Notes under the pieces: generated by a model
Database searches by the model: none
Told to the model about the DNA's origin: nothing
What the model saw: the letters and a program-made list of their open reading frames with translations, nothing else
Source: Catenovulum sp052056295
Lineage (GTDB): Bacteria; Pseudomonadota; Gammaproteobacteria; Enterobacterales; Alteromonadaceae
Assembly (NCBI RefSeq): GCF_052056295.1
Contig: NZ_CP182493.1
Coordinates: forward strand, 2,976,001-3,040,000
Direction of reading: 5' to 3'
Length of the DNA stretch: 64,000 nucleotides
Made by a program: the position numbers and the translations under genes
Part shown: piece by piece, positions 1 to 9,546 of the stretch
Position numbering within the stretch: the stretch's first letter is position 1
Layout of the letters: every line of letters begins with the position of its first letter

Positions 1-1
1 G

Positions 2-2761
2 GAACTCGGTTTAAATCCTAAACCGATTGACAGCGCGGAGTTGCTGTCTGAAATCATTGCTCAAATCAAAGATACAGGCAATGAATTCCGTGAAGACTCT
101 TTAAAATTCTTTATTTACAATACTTTGCCAGGTACCACACCTGCTGCGGGTGTTAAGGCTAAATTCCTAAAAGAAATTATCTTAGGCCAAGAGTCAGTTG
201 CTGAAATTAATCCTGAATTTGCGTTTGAATTACTTTCGCACATGAAAGGTGGTCCTTCAATTGAAGTATTACTAGATCTTGCTTTAAGTGACGACGCATC
301 TGTTGCAAAACCTGCTGCTGAAGTATTAAAAACACAAGTATTCTTATACGAAGCTGACACAGCTCGTTTAGAAGCAGCATTTAAAGCTGGTAATGCAATT
401 GCTAAAGAAATTTTAGCAAGCTACGCACAAGCTGAGTTCTTTACTAAATTACCTGAAATTGACGAAAAAATTGAAGTTGTTACTTATATCGCTGGTGAAG
501 GTGATATTTCAACTGACTTATTATCGCCAGGTAACCAAGCGCATTCACGTGCTGACCGCGAGTTACACGGTCAATGTATGATCACCCCAGAAGCACAACA
601 AGAAATTGTTGCGTTACAGAAAAAACATCCAAACGCCAAAGTAATGTTAATTGCTGAAAAAGGTACTATGGGTGTAGGTTCTTCACGTATGTCTGGTGTG
701 AATAACGTAGCTTTATGGGCGGGTAAACAAGCTTCACCATACGTTCCATTCATCAATATCGCTCCAGTTGTTGCTGGTACTAACGGTATCGCACCTATCT
801 TCCTTACAACTGTTGATGTAACTGGTGGTATTGGTCTTGACCTTAAAAACTGGGTTAAGAAAACTGACGAAGCGGGTAATGTTGTAACTGACGAGAACGG
901 CGACCCTGTATTAGAAGAAGCATATTCAGTTGCAACTGGTACAGTTTTAACAATTGATACTAAAGCTAAGAAGTTATACAAGGGTGACAAAGAGTTAGTA
1001 GACGTTTCTTCTGCTTTCACTCCGCAAAAAGTTGAATTTATGAAAGCGGGTGGTTCTTACGCAGTTGTATTTGGTAAGAAATTACAAACATTCGCAGCTG
1101 AAACTTTAGGTGTTGACGCGCCTGTTGTTTATGCGCCGTCGAAAGAAATTTCACACGAAGGCCAAGGTTTAACTGCGGTAGAGAAAATCTTTAACCGCAA
1201 CGCTGTAGGTGTTGCATCTGATGCACCTTTACATGCTGGTTCTAACGTTCGTGTTAAAGTAAATATTGTTGGTTCGCAAGATACAACTGGCCCTATGACA
1301 TGCCAAGAGTTAGAAGCTATGGCTGCTTCAACTATTTCTCCAAGTGTTGATGGTGCATACCAGTCAGGTTGTCACACAGCATCAGTTTGGGATGCAAAAG
1401 CGCAAGCAAATATCCCTAAACTAATGGCATTTATGAACAAGTTCGGTTTGATCACAGCACGTGACCCGAAAGGTGTTTACCATTCAATGACTGACGTAAT
1501 TCACAAAGTATTAAACGATATTACTGTGGATGACCGTGCAATTATCATTGGTGGTGACTCACATACACGTATGTCTAAAGGTGTCGCATTTGGTGCTGAC
1601 TCAGGTACAGTTGCATTAGCACTTGCAACTGGTGAATCGGCAATGCCAATTCCTCAGTCTGTTAAAGTTACCTTTACTGGCAAGATGGCTGGCCATATGG
1701 ATTTCCGTGACGTTGTACACGCAACTCAAGCGCAAATGCTTAAGCAATTTGGCGGTGAGAACGTATTCCAAGGTCGTATTATTGAAGTTCACATTGGTAC
1801 TTTGTTAGCAGACCAAGCTTTCACTTTCACTGACTGGACTGCAGAAATGAAAGCTAAAGCTTCAATCTGTATTTCAAATGATGAAACTTTAATTCAGTCT
1901 ATTGAGCTTGCTAAGAGCCGTATCCAAATCATGATCGACAAGGGTATGGACAATGAAGCTAATATGTTAGCTGGTTTGATCAAACTTGCGGACGAGCGTA
2001 TTGCTGGAATTAAATCAGGTAAAGAGCCTGCATTAGCACCAGATGACAATGCTAAGTACTATGCTGAAGTTATTGTTGATTTAGACGCAATTGATGAGCC
2101 AATGATTGCTGACCCAGACGTAAACAACGATGATGTTTCTAAGCGTTACACCCATGACGTTATTCGTCCTGTTTCATACTATGACGGCAAACCAGTTGAT
2201 TTAGGTTTTGTTGGTTCTTGTATGGTACATAAAGGCGATATGCAAATTATCGCGCAAATGTTACGTAACCTTGAAAAACTAAATGGTACTGTTGAATTTA
2301 AAGCGCCATTAGTTGTTGCGCCACCAACTTACAACATTGTTGATGAGTTAAAAGCTGAAGGTGACTGGGCTGTATTAGAGAAGTATTCTGGTTTTGTATT
2401 TGACGATGCTAACCCTAAAGGTGCAGCACGTACTAAGTACGAAAACATCTTATACCTAGAGCGTCCTGGTTGTAACCTATGTATGGGTAACCAAGAAAAA
2501 GCTGAACCAGGTGACACAGTTATCGCAACTTCAACTCGTTTATTCCAAGGCCGTGTTGTAGCAGACTCTGCTGAGAAAAAAGGTGAATCTTTATTAGGTT
2601 CAACACCTTTAGTTGTACTTTCTACTGTATTGGGTCGTTTCCCTACGACTGAAGAGTATAAAGCGGCTGTTGACGGTATCGACTTAACTAAGTTCACACC
2701 GCCAGAGCAAGCTATGACGACTAAGTTTGGTGCAGCTATTCCAGCACAGCGTGTTGACTAA
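2..2761 (+). CDS. acnB: Aconitate hydratase B / 2-methylisocitrate dehydratase (5' end missing)
   Basis: The frame is open from the left edge of the window, so the first codons lie outside; the first in-window codons (ELGLNPKPIDSAELLSE) already fit the N-terminal helical domain of AcnB. The enzyme interconverts citrate and isocitrate in the TCA cycle and often dehydrates 2-methylisocitrate in propionate use. Cluster ligands are visible: a Cys in GSCMVHKGD and two in PGCNLCMGNQ, matching the three Fe-S cysteines of the family. About 919 residues are in the window, more than the roughly 865 of the E. coli enzyme, so this is a longer AcnB variant. A hairpin terminator follows directly. Confidence 0.97.
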   Translation, partial: ELGLNPKPIDSAELLSEIIAQIKDTGNEFREDSLKFFIYNTLPGTTPAAGVKAKFLKEIILGQESVAEINPEFAFELLSHMKGGPSIEVLLDLALSDDASVAKPAAEVLKTQVFLYEADTARLEAAFKAGNAIAKEILASYAQAEFFTKLPEIDEKIEVVTYIAGEGDISTDLLSPGNQAHSRADRELHGQCMITPEAQQEIVALQKKHPNAKVMLIAEKGTMGVGSSRMSGVNNVALWAGKQASPYVPFINIAPVVAGTNGIAPIFLTTVDVTGGIGLDLKNWVKKTDEAGNVVTDENGDPVLEEAYSVATGTVLTIDTKAKKLYKGDKELVDVSSAFTPQKVEFMKAGGSYAVVFGKKLQTFAAETLGVDAPVVYAPSKEISHEGQGLTAVEKIFNRNAVGVASDAPLHAGSNVRVKVNIVGSQDTTGPMTCQELEAMAASTISPSVDGAYQSGCHTASVWDAKAQANIPKLMAFMNKFGLITARDPKGVYHSMTDVIHKVLNDITVDDRAIIIGGDSHTRMSKGVAFGADSGTVALALATGESAMPIPQSVKVTFTGKMAGHMDFRDVVHATQAQMLKQFGGENVFQGRIIEVHIGTLLADQAFTFTDWTAEMKAKASICISNDETLIQSIELAKSRIQIMIDKGMDNEANMLAGLIKLADERIAGIKSGKEPALAPDDNAKYYAEVIVDLDAIDEPMIADPDVNNDDVSKRYTHDVIRPVSYYDGKPVDLGFVGSCMVHKGDMQIIAQMLRNLEKLNGTVEFKAPLVVAPPTYNIVDELKAEGDWAVLEKYSGFVFDDANPKGAARTKYENILYLERPGCNLCMGNQEKAEPGDTVIATSTRLFQGRVVADSAEKKGESLLGSTPLVVLSTVLGRFPTTEEYKAAVDGIDLTKFTPPEQAMTTKFGAAIPAQRVD

Positions 2762-2786
2762 AATTAAACGCTAATTTAGTTAAAAT

Positions 2787-2824
2787 AAAATCCCTGTTAA
2801 TCCTAGATTAATGGGGATTTTTTC
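2787..2824 (+). terminator. Rho-independent terminator of acnB
   Basis: Stem AAATCCC / GGGGATTT followed by a run of T, 25 bases after the acnB stop. It also separates acnB from the convergent small gene that follows. Confidence 0.8.
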
Positions 2825-2857
2825 ATTTGTACCTGGAGAATTAATAAACTAAGGTTA

Positions 2858-3064
2858 TTAGAGTTTGTTAAATTCACTTTTTAGTTGATAGCTAGAGTCC
2901 GTGACGATTTTTTCTAGATTTTCAATGCGGCGGTTCAGTTGCGCTATTTGTTGTTCGAGTTCAGTGTTGCTCGATTTTTGTTGGTCAGACTTTATTTTTA
3001 GTTTGTACATATCGTAGGCAATACCTGCAACAACGACCACTGCTATCATTTCGAATACACCCAT
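2858..3064 (-). CDS. Small membrane protein with coiled coil, PspB-like
   Basis: A 68-residue protein: one N-terminal membrane segment (FEMIAVVVVAGIAYDMYKL), then a charged coiled coil with QIAQLNRRIENLEKIVTD. This layout and the LEKIVTD segment resemble PspB-type envelope-stress proteins, which sit in the inner membrane. The start at 3064 is chosen because AAGGAG lies just upstream of it; the frame can be extended 16 codons further but without a ribosome site. No pspA, pspC or pspF is nearby, so a role in the phage-shock response is only inferred. Confidence 0.65.
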   Translation of the reverse strand: MGVFEMIAVVVVAGIAYDMYKLKIKSDQQKSSNTELEQQIAQLNRRIENLEKIVTDSSYQLKSEFNKL

Positions 3065-3339
3065 GTTTGTCTCCTTGGTGAAATTAGGATGATTTTTAAT
3101 CAAGTATAACAAGCTTTATAGCAATTTGTGTTTTATTAAACAAATCAGAAGTTTAGGTTTTATTGTTCGCGAATGCAGCATAGTCATTTGAGTATAATGA
3201 CGAATATTTGGTAAAAAACGCCACTTGTTATATTCATACTCCTGCAGCGGATTGGCCTAACGCACCGGCGATTGCTTGTGCAGGCACGGCAAAAACGCTA
3301 ATATCGCAACATTCAATAAAAACAGCCTAAGAGCATGTA
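3065..3339. other. Intergenic region upstream of the LacI-family gene
   Basis: About 275 bases between divergent genes. The stretch 3240-3285 is clearly richer in G+C than its surroundings and can fold with CCTGCA pairing with TGCAGG. A short frame starting at TTG 3209 and ending at 3328 could encode a leader peptide of about 39 residues, but it has no convincing ribosome site. No clear operator or -35/-10 pair was identified. Confidence 0.3.
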
Positions 3340-4344
3340 ATGTCTACAATAAAAGAAGTATCAGAGCGCGCAGGTGTTTCACAAGCAACTGTCTCTCGAG
3401 TGATGAATGGGACGGCGAAAGTCGTCGAAGAAACTCGACAGAAAGTCCTAACCGCGATGAAAGAACTTGGTTATCGACCAAACGCACATGCTCAGTCGTT
3501 GGCGTCTAATCGCTCCAATAGTGTTGGTTTGCTTATTTCTGAGTTTGATGGGCCTTTCTATGGTGCTTTGATGGCTGGTGCAGAAGAAGTATTACGTGAC
3601 GCGAAAAAGCGCATTTTGATATCGGCTAGCCATGGCGACAAAAAGCTTGAAGAAGAGGCGGTTGAATTTTTATTGAGTTGCCGTTGTGATGCTTTGATAT
3701 TACATGCCGAAACTTTACCGGATGAGTATTTAATTGAACAAGCTAATCAAGGCACGCATGTTATTTTAATTAATCGCAACATTGAGCAAATGGAACAGCA
3801 ATGTTTATATATAGACAATGAGCAAGGGGCTTATTTAGCGACTGATTATTTGATTAAAAAAGGCCACAACAGTATTGCTCATATTGCTGGCCCACAATGG
3901 AAACACGATGCTAGAGAACGTTTTTGGGGATATCAACAAGCGTTAGGCAAAAGCAATATTGGCCTTAAGTTAAATTTAGTGGTTGAAGGCAACTTCCGTG
4001 AAGACGGTGGTTATGCCGCGGCGAAAAAATTATTGGAATCGGGTGAATCTTTTAGCGCTATTGTCTGCGGTAATGATCAAACTGCATACGGTGCTATTTC
4101 TGCAATCGAAGATGCTGGTTTAAAAGTTCCTCAAGACATATCTGTTATTGGTTTTGACGATTTACCCTACAGCAGCCTGATTAAACCTAAATTGACCACA
4201 GTGCATTTTCCCATACGACAGATGGCAGCAGAAGCCGCCAGACGAATTTTAAAAGACGTTTATCACGTTAAAGATATCAATACTCAGCCGTCTAGGGTTG
4301 AAGCACATATTGTTGAGCGTGAATCGGTTAAATCTTTGTTGTAG
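3340..4344 (+). CDS. LacI/GalR-family transcriptional repressor
   Basis: A 334-residue DNA-binding regulator. Residues 1-55 form the LacI helix-turn-helix and hinge (TIKEVSERAGVSQATVSRVMNG, then RPNAHAQSLASNRS). The rest is the periplasmic-binding-protein-like effector domain, with the usual SVIGFDDLPYSSLIKPKLTTV near the C terminus. These proteins bind a sugar or nucleotide signal and release a palindromic operator. It converges on xylR with a 12-base gap. The ligand cannot be told from sequence; the xylose-type neighbours make a carbohydrate signal likely. Confidence 0.9.
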   Translation: MSTIKEVSERAGVSQATVSRVMNGTAKVVEETRQKVLTAMKELGYRPNAHAQSLASNRSNSVGLLISEFDGPFYGALMAGAEEVLRDAKKRILISASHGDKKLEEEAVEFLLSCRCDALILHAETLPDEYLIEQANQGTHVILINRNIEQMEQQCLYIDNEQGAYLATDYLIKKGHNSIAHIAGPQWKHDARERFWGYQQALGKSNIGLKLNLVVEGNFREDGGYAAAKKLLESGESFSAIVCGNDQTAYGAISAIEDAGLKVPQDISVIGFDDLPYSSLIKPKLTTVHFPIRQMAAEAARRILKDVYHVKDINTQPSRVEAHIVERESVKSLL

Positions 4345-4356
4345 TAGCGATTTAGC

Positions 4357-5529
4357 TTAAGCGCCATGGTTTTTTCTAAATTCGCTTGGAGTTACCCCAT
4401 AACGACCTTTAAAAACCATCATCATATATTGTGGTGACTTGTAGCCGACAGAGTCGGCGATTTGTTGTAGAGTCATTTTGCTATTGAGCAAATAGTCCGA
4501 AACTAAATTTAACTGTTCATCAAAAATCACTTCGTGCACTGTTGCATTCAGTGCGGTTTTAAATCGTTTATCTAAATTCGCCCGAGAAATGGCTAAATGG
4601 TTGAGCACATGCACAACTTTAATGCCTTTATCTGCATTGGCTTTAATAAAAGCGAGTGCTTTGCGTACATATTCGTCGGCAATGACTTCAACATTGGTTG
4701 AATGACAAACTTGCAAACCTATTGGGTCAACTAAGTGGATCGTTTGTTGTGGTGGCACGCTCGCCATAATTTGATTCAAGATAGAGGAAGCTAAATAACC
4801 CATATGTTCACTGCCTTGGGTGACAGTACTGAGTTGATTGCCGGTTAAATCTAGAATTAAATCGTCGCCATCTACCCCGAGTACAGCAACATCTTCAGGT
4901 ATGCTGACGTCTATTTGTTGGCAGGCTTCAAAAACTTGCCATGCACGCATATCGGTTGGTGCCATTATGCCAATGGGTTTAGGTAAACTCGCTATCCAAT
5001 CGGCTAATTGATTGATATTTTCAACTCTGTCTACTGATACATTCTGCGGTCTTAAAACATACAAGTTTTCATCTTGGTAACCTGAATTTTTTGCATGTTC
5101 GATAAAGGCCAACTCACGCTCTTTCGCCCATCGGCTATTGACGTCAACAAAGCCGGTGTAAAAGGCTAAATTTTTTAACCCAAGTCTGCTTAAGTGCTCA
5201 CAACCAAGTCGAGCAATTTCATCATTATTGGTTGCCACATAATGGATGTTTTGTGGATATTCGCTGGTTTGTCGGTATGAACTGCCAACAGCCACACAAG
5301 GGATGTTGTTTGCACAGACAAAATCGACAATTTTAGGATCATCAAAGTCAGCTATTATGCCTTCACCTTGCCAATTGGCTAAATTGTCTAGGCGGGTGAC
5401 TAAGTCTTCTTCAACACAAATATGCCAATTGGCGACTTCTCTTGAATAACGTGAGATGCCTTTGATTATTTTTCTGTCGTAACCTTTGTTGGCGTTAAAC
5501 AGCACAGCGACTTTTTGCAGTTTCTTCAT
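4357..5529 (-). CDS. xylR: XylR-type regulator (LacI-like sensor plus AraC DNA-binding domain)
   Basis: A 390-residue protein, the same size as E. coli XylR (392). Residues 1 to about 270 form a LacI-type sugar-sensing fold (VAVLFNANKGYDRKIIKGISRY, VAVLGVDGDD). Residues 285-390 are an AraC-type double helix-turn-helix ending in GYKSPQYMMMVFKGRYGVTPSEFRK. This architecture is diagnostic of XylR, which activates xylose transport and catabolism when bound to xylose. It is divergent from a sugar/H+ symporter, as expected for a regulator next to its target. xylA and xylB are not in the window. Confidence 0.9.
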   Translation of the reverse strand: MKKLQKVAVLFNANKGYDRKIIKGISRYSREVANWHICVEEDLVTRLDNLANWQGEGIIADFDDPKIVDFVCANNIPCVAVGSSYRQTSEYPQNIHYVATNNDEIARLGCEHLSRLGLKNLAFYTGFVDVNSRWAKERELAFIEHAKNSGYQDENLYVLRPQNVSVDRVENINQLADWIASLPKPIGIMAPTDMRAWQVFEACQQIDVSIPEDVAVLGVDGDDLILDLTGNQLSTVTQGSEHMGYLASSILNQIMASVPPQQTIHLVDPIGLQVCHSTNVEVIADEYVRKALAFIKANADKGIKVVHVLNHLAISRANLDKRFKTALNATVHEVIFDEQLNLVSDYLLNSKMTLQQIADSVGYKSPQYMMMVFKGRYGVTPSEFRKNHGA

Positions 5530-5659
5530 AAATGAAATTTTTAATTAATTTTCATACGTTATATAAGAAATTTTATAAATTTAAGCTAACACAAGTTTTG
5601 TTAATATGAAACAACAAAAGTACATAAGATGTTAACTTGGCGTAACTGTGGAGGTTTGG
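5530..5659. promoter_or_regulatory. Divergent promoter region between xylR and the sugar transporter
   Basis: An A/T-rich stretch between the xylR start and the transporter start. Any XylR operator for the transporter should lie here. I see repeated AAAC/GTTT motifs (such as GTTTTGTTAATATGAAAC around 5594) but cannot assign half-sites with confidence. The transporter ribosome site GGAGG is at 5650-5654. Confidence 0.4.
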
Positions 5660-7102
5660 GTGGAATCTATTGTCAGCAATCAGTATCAACAAGAAACTGG
5701 TGGCGAAAATACTTGGTTTATTATTATGGTTAGCTGTATTGCAACCATAGGTGGATTTTTATTTGGTTACGACAGTGGCGTAATTAACGGTACGGTTGAA
5801 GGTTTGCAAGTTGCATTTAACTCTGACTCTGCGGGCACAGGCTTTAATGTCGCGTCTATGTTGTTGGGATGCGCTGTTGGTGCTGCGCTTGCTGGACGTC
5901 TAGCTGACTTATATGGGCGAAAAGCCATGTTAATTTTGTCTGCTGTGATGTTTATTGTATCTGCTTGGGGCTCTGGTGTTGCGACTGGCTCGTTTGAGTT
6001 TGTTATTTATCGAGTTATTGGTGGTATTGCTGTCGGTGCTGCGAGTGTTATGACGCCTGCATATATCAGTGAAGTTGCGTTAGCTCGATATCGTGGTCGC
6101 TTAACCACAATTCAACAAGTGGCGATTATTTCGGGTTTAACAGGTGCGTTTTTAAGTAATTATTTGTTAGCTAATCTATCCGGCTCGGCATTAAATCCTT
6201 TATGGGCAGGCTATGAAACTTGGCGTTGGATGTTTTGGGTTGAGCTTATTCCTGCAAGCATTTTCTTATTTGCATTGTTTTTAATACCAGAAAGCCCAAG
6301 GTTTTTAGTTGCCAAAAGTCGTTCACAACAAGCTAAGTCGGTATTAATTAAATTGTATGGTGATGCGGAAGGTAATCGTAAATTTGCCGAAATTGAAGCG
6401 TCATTAGCTGATCAAACACAAGCTAAACATCAACCAAAGTGGTCAGATATCAAAGATAAAGTGACAGGAAAGGTTCGTCCTATTATCTGGATTGGTATTG
6501 GTTTGGCTGTATTCCAACAATTTGTTGGGATTAACGTGGTATTTTATTACGGAGCGATATTGTGGCAGTCGGTTGGTTTTTCAGAGTCAGATGCATTGTT
6601 TATAAACGTGCTGTCAGGCAGTTTAAGTATTGGTGCCTGTATTTTAGCCATTGTATTGGTCGATAAATTAGGCCGTAAACCATTATTGTGGATTGGTTCA
6701 ATTGGTATGGCGATCACTTTAAGTATTGCTGCATATGCGTTTTCAACCGCCTCTTTAGATGTCGAAGGTAGCCTAAGTTTAACCTCGGACATGGGCATGC
6801 TGGCCTTGGTATCGGCCAATCTGTATGTGATATTTTTTAATATGTCATGGGGGCCGATCATGTGGGTTATGTTGGGCGAAATGTTCCCGAATCAAATTCG
6901 TGGTTTAGGTCTGGCGATTGCTGGTTTCTTCCAGTGGGTGGCAAATTTTGCCATCACTATGACTTTCCCTATCTTATTGGGTAGCGTAGGTCTTGCATAT
7001 GCGTATGGTTTTTACGCTGTCTGTGCGGCTATTTCAGCTTATTTTGTGTTTAGGTGTGTGATGGAAACTAAAGGCAAAGAACTAGAGGAAATGGCTGGTT
7101 AA
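5660..7102 (+). CDS. MFS sugar/H+ symporter, XylE-like
   Basis: A 12-helix inner-membrane transporter of the sugar-porter family. Signatures are present: GGFLFGYDSGVINGT in helix 1, GRLADLYGRKAML in the first cytoplasmic loop, PESPRFL before the central loop, DKLGRKPLL in the second half and MFPNQIRGLG. The start is set at GTG 5660, which has GGAGG five bases upstream; GTG 5648 is in frame but overlaps that site. Divergent from xylR, so xylose or a related pentose or oligoxyloside product is the likely substrate (inference). Confidence 0.88.
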   Translation: MESIVSNQYQQETGGENTWFIIMVSCIATIGGFLFGYDSGVINGTVEGLQVAFNSDSAGTGFNVASMLLGCAVGAALAGRLADLYGRKAMLILSAVMFIVSAWGSGVATGSFEFVIYRVIGGIAVGAASVMTPAYISEVALARYRGRLTTIQQVAIISGLTGAFLSNYLLANLSGSALNPLWAGYETWRWMFWVELIPASIFLFALFLIPESPRFLVAKSRSQQAKSVLIKLYGDAEGNRKFAEIEASLADQTQAKHQPKWSDIKDKVTGKVRPIIWIGIGLAVFQQFVGINVVFYYGAILWQSVGFSESDALFINVLSGSLSIGACILAIVLVDKLGRKPLLWIGSIGMAITLSIAAYAFSTASLDVEGSLSLTSDMGMLALVSANLYVIFFNMSWGPIMWVMLGEMFPNQIRGLGLAIAGFFQWVANFAITMTFPILLGSVGLAYAYGFYAVCAAISAYFVFRCVMETKGKELEEMAG

Positions 7103-7137
7103 TTGATTTAGCCACAGTTTGAAAATTTAATGATTAA

Positions 7138-7162
7138 AGCGCTAAGTTAACAACTTAGCGCT
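7138..7162. terminator. Perfect hairpin between convergent genes
   Basis: An 11-bp perfect stem (AGCGCTAAGTT / AACTTAGCGCT) with a 3-base loop, between the transporter stop and the convergent gene end. It lacks a strong T run on either side, so it may act as a weak bidirectional terminator or mRNA end protector. Confidence 0.5.
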
Positions 7163-7174
7163 CGACCCAATCTG

Positions 7175-8362
7175 TTACCCAAATATTGAGCGCATTAAGC
7201 TGATAACTTCTTCTATTTTTTTGCCACCCATCACTTGTTTAATAATGGCGTCACGGTTGGCTTTTACAAAAGCTGGGATCTCTTCGTCTGCAAGTACACG
7301 ATCTACCATAGCTGTGACCGACTCTAAACTTTTACCATTTCGTCTAACTACTGTGCTTTTGCTGCTAGCAGGTGTCGCTTTGTTCAAAGCTTTATAATAG
7401 TTAGTTTGCTGATGGGCGTTTTCTTCACTAAACCAGAATAAATCTAACAAAATCGCTCTGTGTGCAAAAATAAACTGCTCACTTTTACTGCTATTTGTCG
7501 CTAATTTCCACCATGGCATTTGTTGATAAGTTGTCACAACATCATGCCAGTAGGCTAAAAAGTCTTGGTTAGATAATTTATTGATGGCAAACGCGATAGA
7601 TAAAACATCAGCCTTGGTTGAATTAAGGCTAACAAATGTGTCAGGACGGCGCAGGGCTAATAATCGAGTTGCAGGGAATAGTGGTGCTTTTTCCGGTTCA
7701 GCTTGTTGTTCAAACATTGCAACGTATTGATTTACGAAGTTTTGGTAATGTTGAAACGTTACTTCACCTTCTAGTGGAATCGCCTCTAACATAGCTTCAA
7801 TTTTTTCGCCATTATGGACTACTGTCGCTAGATAGGTTTTTGCATTGCGAAAGCCAGTAAAATGCTCGACATCAAATTGATAAACACTTGGATCATGTTT
7901 GGCGGTATGTTTGCCAAAAAAGACCAGTTGGTCTTCGGCAATCATCTGACTAAATGCTTGTGATCTTAATTCTGCGAGATACTGTAAAAAGTTATGTTGT
8001 TCTAACCAAATTTCACGCTGTTGAAACTGTTCAACACTAGCGACAAAAATAGGCCAAGGGGTAATACGTAGCATTTTAAGTTGGCAAACACTAATAGCTT
8101 GTTCTAGTAATTTTAATAACTTGGCAACTTTGGGCAATTGTTCATCATCTAACAACTGATAATTGAGATGCTTGTTGCAAATTAAGTGCATGGTTTGGCA
8201 CCAAGTTAAAAAATCACCGGGGATTTCATCTATAATGTCGGCGGTTTTTATCGCCAGCAAGTTTAGACTGATATCTGAGATGATCTTCAGCATGTTTTGA
8301 TACAGCTGATTTTCACTTTCTGGTAAGGACATTTTTACAGGGGCGGCTAGCAGTTTCTTCAT
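7175..8362 (-). CDS. Uncharacterised 395-aa protein, weak McrB-N/restriction-like segment
   Basis: I do not recognise the whole protein. It has no signal peptide and no membrane helix. A segment around residues 225-285 (ATRLLALRRPDTFVSLNS, then DFLAYWHDVV and MPWWK) resembles a region found in front of the GTPase/AAA part of McrB-like and related restriction-associated proteins, but no Walker motif or nuclease core follows. The C-terminal 60 residues are basic and helical. It converges with the sugar transporter and stands alone, without a methylase or helicase beside it. Function is unknown. Confidence 0.6.
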   Translation of the reverse strand: MKKLLAAPVKMSLPESENQLYQNMLKIISDISLNLLAIKTADIIDEIPGDFLTWCQTMHLICNKHLNYQLLDDEQLPKVAKLLKLLEQAISVCQLKMLRITPWPIFVASVEQFQQREIWLEQHNFLQYLAELRSQAFSQMIAEDQLVFFGKHTAKHDPSVYQFDVEHFTGFRNAKTYLATVVHNGEKIEAMLEAIPLEGEVTFQHYQNFVNQYVAMFEQQAEPEKAPLFPATRLLALRRPDTFVSLNSTKADVLSIAFAINKLSNQDFLAYWHDVVTTYQQMPWWKLATNSSKSEQFIFAHRAILLDLFWFSEENAHQQTNYYKALNKATPASSKSTVVRRNGKSLESVTAMVDRVLADEEIPAFVKANRDAIIKQVMGGKKIEEVISLMRSIFG

Positions 8363-8537
8363 TTACTTCTTAATAATGCGCAGTGAAAGGGGCGCTGATG
8401 ATACGGATTCGTTAACTTGGTTCAAGTGGCTTTTTCGGCAAACTGCTATAATTTAGTTTAACTGCACGATAAATAGTCAAACTCATAAGATAAAGTGAAG
8501 TTTGTAATTCGGGCAAAGGTTAGTTCAGGATATTTTT

Positions 8538-9353
8538 ATGTATAAATTTGATAACGCATTTTTTAATAGTTTAATCGCAGCTATCGTCATTTTGTTGGTC
8601 ATTGACTATACCACGGGTGTTAACGACAAAAGCAGTGATGTGGATGAGCAAAGTGATTCAGCTTATATCGACCGAGGCAAACAACTTGCCTTACCTAGCA
8701 AGAAACCAGATTTTAAGGCTATTCCTGCTGGTAAAGAGCGCAAAAAAGCTTTTTTTAATTATTTTTTACCTATTGTTGAGTTTCGCAATAACCAGTTATT
8801 AGCTTTGCGCGAGGAAGTTGTTGAGCTTTATGAAAAGCGCACTCAGCTAACGTCTGAGCAAATAGCTCATGTAGAAAGCATTGCCAACGAATATGACATT
8901 GAAGGGTTTTCGGTCAGCAATGAGCAGAATTGGCAGACGTTGATTCGACGAATTGATGTTGTTCCACCTTCTTTAGCGCTAGCGCAAGCGGCTAATGAAA
9001 GCGCCTGGGGTACGTCAAGGTTCGCATTGCAAGGCAATAACTTTTTTGGCCAATGGTGTTTTCGCAAAGGCTGCGGCTTAGTTCCAAAAAGTAGAGGCGA
9101 GGGGCAAGTCCATGAAGTTGCCAAGTTTAATAGTCCGCAGCAGTCGGTTTTTCGTTATATGCATAACTTAAATACCCATGAAGCTTACCGCCAGCTTCGT
9201 GGTTTACGTGAGAAGTTGCGTAATCAACAGCAAAGCATTACAGGTATTAAACTAGCGTCAGGTTTGGAGAAGTATTCTGAGCGTGGTCATGAATATATAG
9301 AAGAACTTAGACAGATGATACGTTTTAACAAATTAGACCGTTTAGATAGTTAA
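8538..9353 (+). CDS. Bax-type glucosaminidase-domain membrane protein
   Basis: A 271-residue protein with an N-terminal membrane anchor (residues 8-24) and a C-terminal glucosaminidase domain of the E. coli Bax type. Motifs: PPSLALAQAANESAWGTSRF with the catalytic-type Glu, GNNFFGQWCF, and KFNSPQQSVFRYMHNLNTH. It is expected to face the periplasm and trim peptidoglycan glycan strands. The start has AGGA eight bases upstream. It lies upstream of fusA with its own hairpin, so they are probably separate transcripts. Confidence 0.85.
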   Translation: MYKFDNAFFNSLIAAIVILLVIDYTTGVNDKSSDVDEQSDSAYIDRGKQLALPSKKPDFKAIPAGKERKKAFFNYFLPIVEFRNNQLLALREEVVELYEKRTQLTSEQIAHVESIANEYDIEGFSVSNEQNWQTLIRRIDVVPPSLALAQAANESAWGTSRFALQGNNFFGQWCFRKGCGLVPKSRGEGQVHEVAKFNSPQQSVFRYMHNLNTHEAYRQLRGLREKLRNQQQSITGIKLASGLEKYSERGHEYIEELRQMIRFNKLDRLDS

Positions 9354-9361
9354 ATTTGCCA

Positions 9362-9394
9362 CAAGCGTATCGCTTTAATCTGGTGGTACGCTTG
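9362..9394 (+). terminator. Hairpin after the bax-like gene
   Basis: CAAGCGTA pairs with TACGCTTG across a 17-base loop, starting 9 bases after the stop codon. No T run follows, so this is a weak candidate. Confidence 0.35.
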
Positions 9395-9546
9395 CTAAAC
9401 TCGCTCGTTTTCGCAACTTTTCGACATTAAATGTCAAAAAAACAGTTTATTTTTAAATCTAACGCTGTCTTTCTTTTCAATTGCTCGTTTACCTTGTATC
9501 CTATCGCGCGTTACATTTCTTGACATATGTTTAATAGAGTATAGCA

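Noticed and set aside
571..1020. 149-codon antisense frame inside acnB
   Set aside because: Mirror frame of a strongly coding, codon-biased gene; no start signal or family resemblance. The same applies to the long antisense frames in mnhA, entE and the NRPS.
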